Of a stretch of 64,000 bases of DNA, positions 1-9,006 are shown in pieces. This DNA is from an uncultured Erythrobacter sp. GTDB taxonomy: Bacteria; Pseudomonadota; Alphaproteobacteria; Sphingomonadales; Sphingomonadaceae. The notes beneath the pieces were generated by a model. The model was given only the letters and a program-made list of their open reading frames with translations, was not told where the DNA came from and did no database searches. The DNA is taken from assembly GCF_947492365.1 (NCBI RefSeq), contig NZ_CANLMB010000001.1, positions 434,001 to 498,000 on the forward strand. Reading direction: 5' to 3'. The position numbers and the translations under genes were made by a program. Every line of letters begins with the position of its first letter. Within the stretch, counting starts at the first letter, position 1.

Positions 1-52
1 TCTTGTCGAGGATCGAGGTGATCGGGCCGATGAGGGATTCGAGTAGGGCCAT
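1..52 (-). CDS. Holin-like membrane protein, N-terminal fragment cut by the window edge
   Basis: An ATG at 52 (reading left) opens 17 codons, MALLESLIGPITSILDK, before the window ends. This start resembles the N terminus of small 3TM-type holin-family proteins often annotated in sphingomonads. That is recall of a family pattern from very little sequence. Nothing more of the gene is visible, so function and length cannot be judged. Confidence 0.4.
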   Translation of the reverse strand, partial: MALLESLIGPITSILDK

Positions 53-131
53 AAAGCGCGCTCCGGTTGGTGAGTCGCACTCTAATAACCAAATAGGTTC
101 TTGTAGGAAAGTGTCTGTGCCCTACAGGTGA

Positions 132-1016
132 TTACTCTGCCTGACCGGCCTCTGCCAGCAGTCGCTGTGCCAGCGCCAGATGCGGGCGGTCGAGCATATT
201 GCCATCGAGCTGCACCGCGCCTGCGCCGGGATTGTCGGCAAAGGCTTGGATGATCGCGCGGGCGTGGCCGAGTTCCTCGGCGCTGGGCGTGAATGCCTCG
301 TTGATCGGAGCGACCTGCGCGGGGTGGATCGCCAGCATTCCGCGAAAACCCTGCGCGCGCACGCGGCGGGCGCGGGCTTCGAGCTTTTCGAGGTCGCGGA
401 ATTCGGGCTGGACGGTTTCAATCGGGGCAACGCCGGCCTTGACCGCACCGAGCAGGCACAGGCTGCGCGCCATCTCGAAGACATGGGTGTATTCGCCGTC
501 TGCGCCGTGCTGTTCGCGTGCGCCTAATTCGCTGGAGAGATCTTCCGCCCCCCAGCTCATCCCGACGAGACGCGGCGCGCCGTCATAGGTGCCGGTGGTG
601 AACATCGCGGCGGCGGTTTCGGTGACGAGCGCGGCGACCTTGGTTGAGCCGGGCGCGATGCCAGCAGCTTCTTCGCGCGGCGTGAGCATAGCATCGAGCG
701 TCGCCACGTCGTGGCCGCCTTCCGCCTTGGGCAGGAATACGCCGCCCGGCCCTGCGGCGATGATCGCATCGAGATCAGCCTCGGTCAGGCCGGATGACAG
801 CGGATTGACCCGCACCCACACACGCGCCTTGTTACCAGCTCCGGCAATCGCAGCGGCGACCATCTCGCGGGCAGCAGGCTTGCGGTCGGGCACCACCGAA
901 TCTTCCAGATCGAGCAGCGCGATATCCGCCTCGCTCGCAATCGCCTTACCCATCTTCTTCTCGCTATCGCCCGGAGCGAACAGCCAGCTGCGCATGCGAA
1001 GGGGTGTAGCGGTCAT
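132..1016 (-). CDS. HpcH/HpaI aldolase / citrate lyase beta (CitE)-like protein
   Basis: A 294-residue CitE-like lyase of the HpcH/HpaI TIM-barrel superfamily, which cleaves or forms C-C bonds on CoA esters such as malyl-CoA, citramalyl-CoA or citryl-CoA, usually with Mg2+. Family landmarks are the N-terminal RSWLFAPGDSEKKMGKA, the acidic LLDLEDSVVPDRK, VWVRVNPL, GVFLPKAEG, a metal-binding region around GMSWGAEDLSSELGA, and the C-terminal GMLAIHPAQVAPIN. I chose the ATG at 1014-1016 (MTATPLRMRSW); a longer reading to 1127 adds residues foreign to the family. It lies 40 bases downstream of the TonB receptor on the same strand, so the two may be cotranscribed. The exact substrate cannot be read from the sequence. 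Confidence 0.85.
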   Translation of the reverse strand: MTATPLRMRSWLFAPGDSEKKMGKAIASEADIALLDLEDSVVPDRKPAAREMVAAAIAGAGNKARVWVRVNPLSSGLTEADLDAIIAAGPGGVFLPKAEGGHDVATLDAMLTPREEAAGIAPGSTKVAALVTETAAAMFTTGTYDGAPRLVGMSWGAEDLSSELGAREQHGADGEYTHVFEMARSLCLLGAVKAGVAPIETVQPEFRDLEKLEARARRVRAQGFRGMLAIHPAQVAPINEAFTPSAEELGHARAIIQAFADNPGAGAVQLDGNMLDRPHLALAQRLLAEAGQAE

Positions 1017-1056
1017 ATGCAATCCTCTTGATCCAGTTGCGGTCCGAGTAGGGTGC

Positions 1057-3189
1057 TTAGAACGATCCTTCAATATCGAACGAATAGATCGTGCCGAAAC
1101 GGCGGCGGCGTTCCTCGAACCCGTCAATCTGTCCGGCGGCGCGATCGGTGAAGAAGGTCCGGTCGAAATTGTTGTTGCGGCCCAGAACGTTGCCGACGCG
1201 GAAGCGGGCGGTCATGCCTAACACGTCTTTGTGTTCGACAAACACGCGGGCGAAGCCGGGGCCTTCGGTTCGCTGCGAAATCTCTGAGAGGCGGACATCG
1301 GGGCGGTCTTCGTCAAAGCGGTAGGCCGCGCCGATCGCCCAGTTCGTGCCTGCGAAATCCTGCCGCAGCTCGGCATCGACGGAGATGTAATCAAAGCCGG
1401 ATATCTCGCGCGTTTCTCCGGTTAGCGGATCGCGCACTTTGCTTTCGGAAAGCTCGACACTGCTGTCCAGCCGCAGACCGTTAATGCCGAGAGGGTCGAA
1501 CAATAGCGTTAGTTCAGCCTCGATGCCGCGGGTCGTTGCGGAATCGATATTGCCGGGCGCTTCGCCGCCGCCTTCGATCGGGATCTGGTCGACGATATCG
1601 CTGATATCCTCGTAAAAGCCGCGCAGATTGAGCGAGCCGAGATCACCTAGGCTCTGCGTGGCCTCGATCTCGAACAGCCAGCTTTGCGGAGGCACCAGAT
1701 TGGCGTTGGTGACGTTGACGCGGTCTTGGTCGAGATTGGTCGAGGCGATGAAATCGAAGAAGTTGAGCTGCCCCACCACTCGCTCGACCCGGCCCGACAC
1801 GTTGAGCGTCTCGTTGGCCTTCCAGTCGAATGCGGCGAAGCCCTGCGGGCGATAGAATGTGCGGGTGAGACCTTGCGCGCCGGTCTGGCTGATCTTCGAA
1901 TATTCGCCGCCCAGCGACAGCTGCATTTGCAGATTGCCGGTGAGCGCGCGGCTGTATGTAATAGTGGCCTCGGCGCGGTCCTCGTCGACGCGCGCGCTGG
2001 CGCCGTCAAAGGCGACCGGCTGGAAACCGCCAGCGGCAGACAGCTCTTCCAAGGCGGATTCGATTTCGAGGTAGTTCTTCACGCCCTCAAGCGCGAATTG
2101 CAGATCGCCGCCGAGGCCGGAGACCGAATATTCGGCGCGGCCAATCGTCTCACCTTCATCGGCGTCGCGGATGAAGCGAGATCCGGTGGCGGCGCTACCA
2201 TCGGAGAATTGCGTGACCACTGATGAGACCGTCGGGCTGTCTTCGTAACGGTGATAGCCGATCACTTTGAGCCGTCCGGGGCCGAGGCTGAATGTGTAGT
2301 CCGCGCCCAGCTCGATGTTGAACTCGTCTTCCCTGCTGCGGAACAGGCGCGAGCGGTCGCGCGGATCGATTAGCCCCGTGCGCTCGGACGTCTCGCTCTG
2401 GCGAAAGATGTTCGCGCCGACCTGTCCATTGAGGTTGAGCAGATTGCCGTTTTCGGCGGTGCGGGCGAAGGAGCCGGAGAGGGTGGGCCGGTCGGAGTCG
2501 AAGCGCGATTGTTCATCGCGCAGGTCGATCAGCGTGCCATCGGCGTCGAAAACCCGTTCAAGGCCTTCGTCGCCTCGCCGTCCGGCATCATTCTCGAAAC
2601 TGAGCGTCCAGCTGGTGTTGTCGCTGCCGCCTGCCAGGCTGATCTGGCCATCGCCCCAGCGGAACGGGACGCCGAAATTGCGCCATTCTGCGGAGTAGCG
2701 AAATTGCCCGGTAACGCCGCCGCTGGAGCTGGTGACAACGTTGAGAACTTGTCCGGTTAACCCGCCAATATCGAGGCTCGCGCCGTCGAGAATTTCCAGC
2801 CGCACAACATCCTCGGCCGGAATCCGCTGGAGCGCGGCGACCGGCCCGTTGGATTTGCCCGAAATGCGCTGGCCATTGATCAGGACATTGGTGTCGGCCT
2901 GTCCAAGCCCGCGATCATTCCCGCCGCCGCCGCCGCCATTATTATCGTCGCGGATCGAAAAGCCGGGGATCTGCTGCGCCATGTCGAGCGCGCTGCGCGG
3001 CGCGAAGCGCGCGAAATCTTCGGGCGTGAAGGTGCGGCGGGTGTTGGCTTCGTCTGACGCAGTGCCGACCTCGTTCAGCGCTGCGTCGCCTTCATTGGCA
3101 AAAGCAGGCGCTGCCCACAGAGCCAGCGCGGCAGACGAGAGCAAAAGGGCGGAACGCTTCAAAGAGCGGGAAGAATGCGAGGGGCGCAT
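1057..3189 (-). CDS. TonB-dependent outer-membrane receptor
   Basis: A 710-residue receptor that would import an unidentified ligand across the outer membrane using TonB energy. An N-terminal signal peptide ends near LALWAAPAFA. A plug domain follows (FTPEDFARFAPRSALDMAQQ, then TNVLINGQRISGKS and VVRLEILDG), and the rest reads as alternating beta-barrel strands ending in phenylalanine (IEGSF). The plug carries a Gly-rich loop (NNGGGGGG). Start at 3189 (MRPSHSS) is supported by AAGGAA a few bases upstream; an in-frame extension to 3249 has no signal-peptide logic. The neighbouring CitE-like gene hints at an organic-acid or acyl-CoA-derived ligand, but that is only inference. Confidence 0.9.
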   Translation of the reverse strand: MRPSHSSRSLKRSALLLSSAALALWAAPAFANEGDAALNEVGTASDEANTRRTFTPEDFARFAPRSALDMAQQIPGFSIRDDNNGGGGGGNDRGLGQADTNVLINGQRISGKSNGPVAALQRIPAEDVVRLEILDGASLDIGGLTGQVLNVVTSSSGGVTGQFRYSAEWRNFGVPFRWGDGQISLAGGSDNTSWTLSFENDAGRRGDEGLERVFDADGTLIDLRDEQSRFDSDRPTLSGSFARTAENGNLLNLNGQVGANIFRQSETSERTGLIDPRDRSRLFRSREDEFNIELGADYTFSLGPGRLKVIGYHRYEDSPTVSSVVTQFSDGSAATGSRFIRDADEGETIGRAEYSVSGLGGDLQFALEGVKNYLEIESALEELSAAGGFQPVAFDGASARVDEDRAEATITYSRALTGNLQMQLSLGGEYSKISQTGAQGLTRTFYRPQGFAAFDWKANETLNVSGRVERVVGQLNFFDFIASTNLDQDRVNVTNANLVPPQSWLFEIEATQSLGDLGSLNLRGFYEDISDIVDQIPIEGGGEAPGNIDSATTRGIEAELTLLFDPLGINGLRLDSSVELSESKVRDPLTGETREISGFDYISVDAELRQDFAGTNWAIGAAYRFDEDRPDVRLSEISQRTEGPGFARVFVEHKDVLGMTARFRVGNVLGRNNNFDRTFFTDRAAGQIDGFEERRRRFGTIYSFDIEGSF

Positions 3190-3268
3190 GAAAGTTCCTT
3201 GCGCATGTCTGTTATTATTGAACAGCAGCAGGGGATGAACCGGTTCCATGCTTCAATGAATGCTCCAC

Positions 3269-3345
3269 TGGTCGGGAAGACAGGATTCGAACCTGCGACC
3301 CCCACACCCCCAGTGTGATGCGCTACCAGGCTGCGCTACTTCCCG
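3269..3345 (-). tRNA. tRNA-Pro (anticodon GGG)
   Basis: On the minus strand the 77-base gene runs from acceptor CGGGAAG (3345-3339) to CTTCCCG, discriminator A and an encoded CCA (3271-3269). The D arm contains AGCGCAGCCTGGTAGCGC and the T arm GGTTCGAATCC. The anticodon loop reads CTGGGGG, so the anticodon is GGG. Confidence 0.97.
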
Positions 3346-3605
3346 TATCCAGTGGAGGCGCGTGCCTATAGGACCGGCTTTGCCTTGTGGCAAGCGGCCT
3401 GTTCGATTGCCGGTTCGGTTGGGAGCGCAAATGCGCGGTGATGCAGCTTTGCACCATCGCGCGCGGCATTCAATTGCGGGCGGCTTGCAATGCTGCTAAC
3501 CGCGCCCACTTACAGCTGATACGGGCGAGGGAAGGGCGGTTTTGAGGCCTCTTTTGCCATCCCGGATTTGACACACAAACACCAATTCTAACGGGCTTTA
3601 CGACC

Positions 3606-3926
3606 ATGATTGAGATCCTTGCCGCCGCTGCACCTGCCGGAGAACCGCCTGCATGGCTCACCTGGTTGCCGATCCTCGGCATGGTGGTGATCTTCTGGTT
3701 CCTGATCATCCGCCCGCAAATGCGCCAGCAGAAACAGCACCGCGACCGCGTCGCCAGCATCAAAAAGGGCGACAAGGTTATCACTCAGGGCGGTCTGGTC
3801 GGCAAAGTCGTGAAGGTCGATGACACCTACGCCGATATCGAACTCGCCAAGGATGTGCGGGTCAAAGCGGTCAAGCACACGATCGCCGACATTATCGAGC
3901 CGGGCGGCAAGCCCGCCAACGACTGA
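3606..3926 (+). CDS. yajC: Preprotein translocase subunit YajC
   Basis: A 106-residue single-span inner-membrane protein, accessory to the SecYEG-SecDF translocon. One strongly hydrophobic segment (WLPILGMVVIFWFLII, about residues 20-36) is followed by the family signature RPQMRQQK and a small beta-rich cytoplasmic domain (GDKVITQGGLVGKVV). It is the first gene of yajC-secD-secF, 56 bases upstream of secD, the standard alphaproteobacterial order. Length is normal. Confidence 0.97.
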   Translation: MIEILAAAAPAGEPPAWLTWLPILGMVVIFWFLIIRPQMRQQKQHRDRVASIKKGDKVITQGGLVGKVVKVDDTYADIELAKDVRVKAVKHTIADIIEPGGKPAND

Positions 3927-3982
3927 TCGACTGCCCCGCAAGGCATCCACCCAACCATCGATAAGGTTCAAATTGGGCACCC

Positions 3983-5578
3983 ATGCTTGAGACCCCACTC
4001 TGGAAGAAAATCACGCTTTGGGCGCTGACGCTGGCCTTTGCCGCGGCGGCTCTGCCTTCGCTGCTGAAACCGGCAGGCGTGGATTTTGGCGAAGACAGCT
4101 CTGCGCCTGAAGTCAATCTCGGGCTGGACCTTGCTGGCGGCTCGCACCTGCTGCTTGAGGCTGATCCTGATGATGTGCAGCAGGCGGCGCTTGAGAATAT
4201 GCAGGAAGAGGTCGAAAGAGCTCTCCGCAGCGCGGAACCCGAAGTCGAGTTCGCGGATATTTCGCGCGCCAACGGCCAGCTGTCGTTCCTGCTCGATTCT
4301 GTCAGTGAAATCGACCGGGCGCGCGGATTGCTCGAACCGCTGATGATTGGCGAAGCCGGGTCATTGCAGCAGGCCTGGGACTTTGAGGTTATCGACACCC
4401 AGCGGGTCGTGCTGACCCCGACGAGCGGCGGTGCTTCGGCAGCGCTCGATAACGCCATGAATGCCACCACTGAGGTTATTCGCCGCCGGATCGATTTGCT
4501 CGGCACGCGCGAGCCGACCATCCTGCGGCAGGGCGAAACTCGGATCGTGGTGCAGGTTCCCGGCCTTGATGATCCGCAGCAACTTAAGGCCCAATTGGAA
4601 GAGGTCGCGGTTCTCGAGTTTAAGCTGGTCGATGAGGACAGCACTGCCGAACAGGCCGCGCGTCCGGGTAGCCAATTGCTGCCTTACGCCGAGGGAGAGG
4701 CCGAAACCGGCGCGCCGTTGCTGGGCGTCAAACGCCTGAATGGCATTCGCGGCGACCGGCTGACCGGCGCCAATGCGGGTAACGATCCGCAAACCAATGA
4801 AAGCGTCGTCAACATCACCTTCGATCAGGAAGGCGGCCGGCGATTTGCGGATCTGAGCATCGCCAATGTCGGCAAACGCTTTGCGATCATCCTCGATGGC
4901 GAAGTTATCTCGGCACCGTTCTTCCGCGAACCGATCCTTGGCGGGCAAGCGCAGATTTCGGGCAGTTTCACTCCCGACAGCGCCAACCAGCTGGCAATCT
5001 CGCTGCAATCTGGTGCGCTGCCGGTGCCATTGACCGTGGTCGAGGAACGCTCCGTTTCAGCAGAGCTAGGCGAGCAATCTATCCGCTCGGGCATGATCGC
5101 TATGCTGATCGGCAGCCTTGCGGTGATCGCGTTGATGATTGCCACCTATGGCCGTTTCGGCGTCTACGCGACCGTCGCGCTGGTCTTCAACGTGATGATC
5201 CTGCTGGGCCTGATGGCGATCGGGAATTTCACGCTGACCTTGCCGGGGATCGCGGGCTTTGTTCTGACCGTCGGCGCGGCGGTGGACGCCAACGTGCTCA
5301 TCAATGAACGCATACGCGAGGAACGAAAACGAGGGCGCAAAGTGATAACTGCGGTCGAGAATGGCTATAAAGAAGCCAGCCGCGCGATTTACGACGCCAA
5401 CATCACCAACTTCATCGCGGGCGCGTTGCTGTTCTGGTTTGGCTCAGGCCCGATCCGCGGCTTTGCAGTCGTGCTGGTTTTCGGCCTTGCGACTTCGGTC
5501 TTTACCGCGTTGTTCCTGACCAAATTGTGGGTCTCCGGCTATCTCGCCGCGAACCGCCCCAAAGATATCAACATTTAA
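3983..5578 (+). CDS. secD: Protein translocase subunit SecD
   Basis: A 531-residue inner-membrane protein that works with SecF to pull secreted proteins into the periplasm using the proton gradient. An N-terminal span (about residues 9-27) is followed by the SecD motif GLDLAGGSHLLLE near residue 47, a large periplasmic P1 region, and a C-terminal bundle of five spans beginning near residue 368. The membrane domain contains the conserved VGAAVDANVLINERIREE, whose Asp is thought to matter for proton coupling. secF follows after 15 bases with its own purine-rich ribosome site (AAGAAGGGAGA). Confidence 0.98.
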   Translation: MLETPLWKKITLWALTLAFAAAALPSLLKPAGVDFGEDSSAPEVNLGLDLAGGSHLLLEADPDDVQQAALENMQEEVERALRSAEPEVEFADISRANGQLSFLLDSVSEIDRARGLLEPLMIGEAGSLQQAWDFEVIDTQRVVLTPTSGGASAALDNAMNATTEVIRRRIDLLGTREPTILRQGETRIVVQVPGLDDPQQLKAQLEEVAVLEFKLVDEDSTAEQAARPGSQLLPYAEGEAETGAPLLGVKRLNGIRGDRLTGANAGNDPQTNESVVNITFDQEGGRRFADLSIANVGKRFAIILDGEVISAPFFREPILGGQAQISGSFTPDSANQLAISLQSGALPVPLTVVEERSVSAELGEQSIRSGMIAMLIGSLAVIALMIATYGRFGVYATVALVFNVMILLGLMAIGNFTLTLPGIAGFVLTVGAAVDANVLINERIREERKRGRKVITAVENGYKEASRAIYDANITNFIAGALLFWFGSGPIRGFAVVLVFGLATSVFTALFLTKLWVSGYLAANRPKDINI

Positions 5579-5593
5579 GAAGGGAGACGAGAA

Positions 5594-6571
5594 ATGAAAC
5601 TTTTGAAACTTGTCCCCGCAGACACGAATATCAAATTCTTGCGCTTGCGCGTGCCGTTCTTCATTCTTAGCCTGCTGCTGATGGTGGCGAGTTGGGGATT
5701 GGTCGCGGTCAACGGTCTCAATCTCGGCATTGATTTTGTCGGCGGGCAAGAGGTCCAGCTGTCTTTTGAAGAAGGCGAAGTGGCACCGGTCGACGACCTG
5801 CGCACCCGCGTCGAAGCGCTGGGTTATGGAACGCCCGTGGTGCAGGCCTTCGGTTCGCCCAACGAGGTTTCGATCCGCGTGCCTCTGCCCGAAGATGTCG
5901 AGGGAACACCGGGCGCTGCGAACGAGATCGGCAATCAGGTGATCGCCGAAATCCAGCAGGCCTATCCCGAAGTGCGATCCGACGGAAACCAGACTGTTTC
6001 CGGCAAAGTCGCCGAGGAATTCAGCCGCGATTCCGCCTTTGCGCTCCTCGCCGCTCTGGTGATGGTCGCGCTTTATATCTGGATCCGGTTTGAGTGGCAG
6101 TTCGGCGTCGGCGCACTGTTCGCATTGTTCCACGATGTGACGCTGACACTTGGCATGTTCTCGCTGTTCCAGCTGGAATTCAGCCTCCAGATCATCGCCG
6201 CGATCCTGGCGATTATCGGTTACTCGCTGAACGATACAATCGTGGTCTATGACCGAGTGCGTGAGAACCTAAAAAAGTATCGCAAGATGCCGCTGCCGGA
6301 GTTGCTCGACCTGTCGATCAACGAAACGCTGGCACGTACGGTAATGACCTCGCTGACGCTGTTGGTGGCGCTGCTGCCTCTGCTTATCGCCGGTCCCGCA
6401 AGCCTGTTTGGCCTTGTCGCTGCGATCACGATGGGTCTGTTCGTCGGCACCTATTCGAGCGTCTATCTCGCCTCTCCGATCCTGATCTGGCTGGGTGTGA
6501 CGTCGAACAGCTTTGTGCCGACCGAAACCGAGGCCGACAAGCAGGAAAAGAAGGTCCTGAGCGGGATGTGA
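5594..6571 (+). CDS. secF: Protein translocase subunit SecF
   Basis: A 325-residue partner of SecD. It has an N-terminal span (FFILSLLLMVASWGLV, about 24-40), the SecF motif GIDFVGGQEVQLSF, a short periplasmic domain, then five C-terminal spans from about residue 153. These include the conserved IIGYSLNDTIVVYDRVREN, with the Asp matching the SecD one. Length is typical. It ends the yajC-secDF operon, and a strong hairpin separates it from the convergent glycosyltransferase gene. Confidence 0.98.
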   Translation: MKLLKLVPADTNIKFLRLRVPFFILSLLLMVASWGLVAVNGLNLGIDFVGGQEVQLSFEEGEVAPVDDLRTRVEALGYGTPVVQAFGSPNEVSIRVPLPEDVEGTPGAANEIGNQVIAEIQQAYPEVRSDGNQTVSGKVAEEFSRDSAFALLAALVMVALYIWIRFEWQFGVGALFALFHDVTLTLGMFSLFQLEFSLQIIAAILAIIGYSLNDTIVVYDRVRENLKKYRKMPLPELLDLSINETLARTVMTSLTLLVALLPLLIAGPASLFGLVAAITMGLFVGTYSSVYLASPILIWLGVTSNSFVPTETEADKQEKKVLSGM

Positions 6572-6572
6572 T

Positions 6573-6606
6573 GGTGGGAGCGCGAGACTCGCGCTCCTAA
6601 CCCACC
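6573..6606. terminator. Bidirectional hairpin between convergent secF and glycosyltransferase genes
   Basis: Nine perfect pairs (6577-6585 with 6589-6597) around a three-base loop, with flanking GGTGGG/CCCACC able to extend the structure. It covers the end of both converging genes and lacks a long T run, so it is a plausible but unproven two-way terminator. Confidence 0.5.
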
Positions 6607-7793
6607 AAGCCGTCATAATGCGCGGCAAGTTCCAGCGCATTTGTCTCCCAATTGAAGCGCTCCGCCATTGCCGCGACGGCTTGGCGCATGGGCGGGTTGT
6701 TGAGCACTTCATTCACGCCCGCCGCGACCGCTTCGGGTGAGCGCTCGACCAGCCGGCCGGCGGTGTTGTTGGTGATAAGCTCGCGCGCGCCGCCGACATC
6801 GCAGGTCACAACCGGAGTGCCGCAGGCGAGCGCCTCGACCCAGGCATTGGCAAGGCCTTCATTCATCGTCGGCAGCACCATCACATCCGATGCTGACAGG
6901 ATCAGCGGCAGCAGATCATGGTCAAGCGACCCTGCAAAATGCACCCGCTCCGCCAGCGCCAGATCGCTGGCCAGATCGCGCAGATGCGTCTCGTCATCCC
7001 CTTTGCCGACCAAGACCAGCCGTGCGCCCGGAATCTGCGCCAGAGCGGCGATAGCGATGTCCTGACCCTTGCGCTCGATCAGCGCGCCGACACAGGTCAG
7101 CATCGGCGCATTGGCGGGCAGATCGAATTCCAGTTCCTTGCTGATCTGCGCGCGCAATTGGGTGTGTTCGAGCGGGCGGAAACGGTCGCGGTCGAGGCCT
7201 GTATAGTGCACCCGGATCTTGTCACGCGGCATCCCGATTTCGGCCATTTCTCCGGCGAGCGCAGCGCTTACTGCGAGGATACCGTCAGCGCATTCAGCGG
7301 CTTCGAGCATTTGCTCACGGGCAAAATCGAACCCGCCCCAATAGGTGATGTCGCTGCCCCGCGCCTTTAGTGAGAGCGGCACACCGATCTTGCGCGCGAT
7401 CCACGCTGCGGCGGGGCCATCGGGAAAGAAGAATTGCGCATCGAGCACATCAATCGGCGTCTCGGCATGGATACGCTCGATCAGCGGCAAGGCAGCTTTG
7501 GCAATTGCGGAGGCGTTGCGGCGCGCGCCGACAGCGGGGATCAGCGTGAAGCGCGGGCGGTGGACGGTGACACCGCCTTCCTCGCTCACTTCGTCCAGCT
7601 GCGAGAGCGCGCGATACCGGCCCAATGCAATCGGGGGCAGGCCAATCGGATTGACCATGCTCACCCGCCAGTCGCCGTGCGCCGCGCCGCGCTTTGCCAG
7701 CGCCTCCAGCGAGCGCGCGACAAAGGTGCCGAAACGCGGATTGACCGTGTTGGGATAGAGCGTGCTCAGCGAAAGGACGTGTTTAGCGCTCAA
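6597..7793 (-). CDS. Glycosyltransferase family 4 protein
   Basis: A retaining GT-B glycosyltransferase of about 398 residues. The N-terminal half starts HVLSLSTLYPN...RFGTFVARSLEAL. The C-terminal nucleotide-sugar half has LVGKGDDE and EGLANAWVEALACGTPVV, the E-x7-E region of GT4 enzymes. Acceptor and donor sugar are unknown. For the start I prefer TTG at 7793, because it overlaps the stop of the upstream XRE gene (TTGA) and has GTGAGG five bases upstream. An ATG at 7829 would add 12 residues but has no visible ribosome site. The overlap implies translational coupling to the regulator gene. Confidence 0.85.
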   Translation of the reverse strand: MSAKHVLSLSTLYPNTVNPRFGTFVARSLEALAKRGAAHGDWRVSMVNPIGLPPIALGRYRALSQLDEVSEEGGVTVHRPRFTLIPAVGARRNASAIAKAALPLIERIHAETPIDVLDAQFFFPDGPAAAWIARKIGVPLSLKARGSDITYWGGFDFAREQMLEAAECADGILAVSAALAGEMAEIGMPRDKIRVHYTGLDRDRFRPLEHTQLRAQISKELEFDLPANAPMLTCVGALIERKGQDIAIAALAQIPGARLVLVGKGDDETHLRDLASDLALAERVHFAGSLDHDLLPLILSASDVMVLPTMNEGLANAWVEALACGTPVVTCDVGGARELITNNTAGRLVERSPEAVAAGVNEVLNNPPMRQAVAAMAERFNWETNALELAAHYDGLVG

Positions 7794-8371
7794 AGCGGCC
7801 TCACCAGCATCGCTGCAACCGCGATCCATGGCGGATTGTCGATCACCTGCTGCTTGTTCCCGGCCTGCGAGGGAAGGATGCCCACCATCGTGCCCTTGCG
7901 GTCAATCAGGCGGCCAAACGTAAAGCGGCCGCCGGGGCGGGGCACAAGACAGTCGCGGTTGATTGCGCCGCCCGCGTCGTCGGGAGCGATCTGCCGCAGC
8001 CACACCATGTCTCCGGGGCGATATTCGCCTATCGAAGCGGTCACTTCGAGCACCAGCATCGGCGCATCGTCTTCCTGCGCGGCGATTTCGGTTGGCAGGA
8101 TCGCCTCACGCGGGCGGTCGAGCGCTTCGGGATCGGAAAGGCCGAGCTGGGCGACAATCTGCGCGCGCGGTTGATTGTCGGAACGAACCAGAACCTGTGG
8201 GTCAACGTCGAGCGCCGCACCGATCCGGTCCATCCATTTGATCGAAAGATTGCGCATCCCTGTCTCAAGCCGCCCAATTGTCTGCGCGGTGGTGGGCGGG
8301 GTGCAGGCCTCTGCAAGATCGGCGAGGGTGAGCCCTTTGGCCTTGCGGATTTCGCGGATGCGATTGATCAT
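7790..8371 (-). CDS. XRE-family helix-turn-helix regulator with S24-like C-terminal half
   Basis: A 193-residue cytoplasmic DNA-binding protein. Residues 1-60 form a Cro/C1-type HTH (IREIRKAKGLTLADLAEA, then TAQTIGRLETGMRNLSIKWMDRIGAAL). The C-terminal half (VLEVTASIGEYRPGDMVWLR, then FTFGRLI) resembles the beta fold of LexA/S24 repressor domains, but I see no clear catalytic Ser-Lys pair, so self-cleavage is doubtful. It is divergent from the DUF6456 gene (114 bases between) and overlaps the start of the glycosyltransferase gene. Its targets are unknown; autoregulation is the default guess. Confidence 0.85.
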   Translation of the reverse strand: MINRIREIRKAKGLTLADLAEACTPPTTAQTIGRLETGMRNLSIKWMDRIGAALDVDPQVLVRSDNQPRAQIVAQLGLSDPEALDRPREAILPTEIAAQEDDAPMLVLEVTASIGEYRPGDMVWLRQIAPDDAGGAINRDCLVPRPGGRFTFGRLIDRKGTMVGILPSQAGNKQQVIDNPPWIAVAAMLVRPL

Positions 8372-8485
8372 TCTTTTGCGCTTTCGCTGTCACTTCGGGT
8401 CGATTTTTCCGATTTAGAGCTTTCCTACAGTAGTGGCGACAATGCAAGTGCCTTGTAACCAATCCGGTGAAAAGGGAGAGCCGCA

Positions 8486-8956
8486 ATGCGCAAACTCGTC
8501 GAACGCGAACTGACATCCGAAGGGCCTGTGCGAGCGGGCGGTGCAAAGGGCAAGCGCCGCAGCGTCACGGTCAATCTGGGCGAATCGCCGATAGCTTGGC
8601 TGCATGCGCGCGGCCATATCGACAACCGGCTGTTCGATGCGGGCGAGGCGCTGCGCGGTGATTACGAACGCGCACGGCTCTCTCCCAATATCACGATGCG
8701 CTGGGATGTGGTGCGGGTGAAGTCCACCGGCGGCACCGGGCTCACAGGCTCCGAACAACAGCTCGCGGCAAAGCAACGTTTCGACGGCGCGCTGGCATCT
8801 GCGGGCAAGGGGCTGGAGGATGTGCTTTGGCGCGTCGTTTGCGCTGGCGAGGGCCTGCCAGAGGCGGAGAAGCAACTCGGCTGGCCGGCCCGCAGCGGCA
8901 AATTGGTGCTGAAATTGGCGCTCGACCGGGTGGCGGATTTTTACCGGATTACCTGA
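8486..8956 (+). CDS. DUF6456-type protein, function unknown
   Basis: A 156-residue soluble protein. Its central part (SPIAWLHARGHIDNRLFDAGEALRGDY) and C terminus (DVLWRVVCAGEGLPEAEKQLGW, then KLVLKLALDRVADFY) fit the DUF6456 family found in alphaproteobacteria, which in related proteins is sometimes linked to DNA-binding or replication-type HTH regions. The C-terminal half is helical with an HTH-like character. It starts 114 bases from the divergent XRE gene and has a clear purine-rich ribosome site (AAAGGGAGAG). No enzymatic motif is visible. Confidence 0.75.
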   Translation: MRKLVERELTSEGPVRAGGAKGKRRSVTVNLGESPIAWLHARGHIDNRLFDAGEALRGDYERARLSPNITMRWDVVRVKSTGGTGLTGSEQQLAAKQRFDGALASAGKGLEDVLWRVVCAGEGLPEAEKQLGWPARSGKLVLKLALDRVADFYRIT

Positions 8957-9006
8957 GTGCCGGTTTTTCTCTCAGGACCGTGTAACATGCGGTCCATGTC
9001 TCGGAA

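Noticed and set aside
7790..8371. XRE protein as a phage-type self-cleaving repressor
   Set aside because: The S24-like half lacks an evident Ser-Lys catalytic pair and no phage genes are adjacent.
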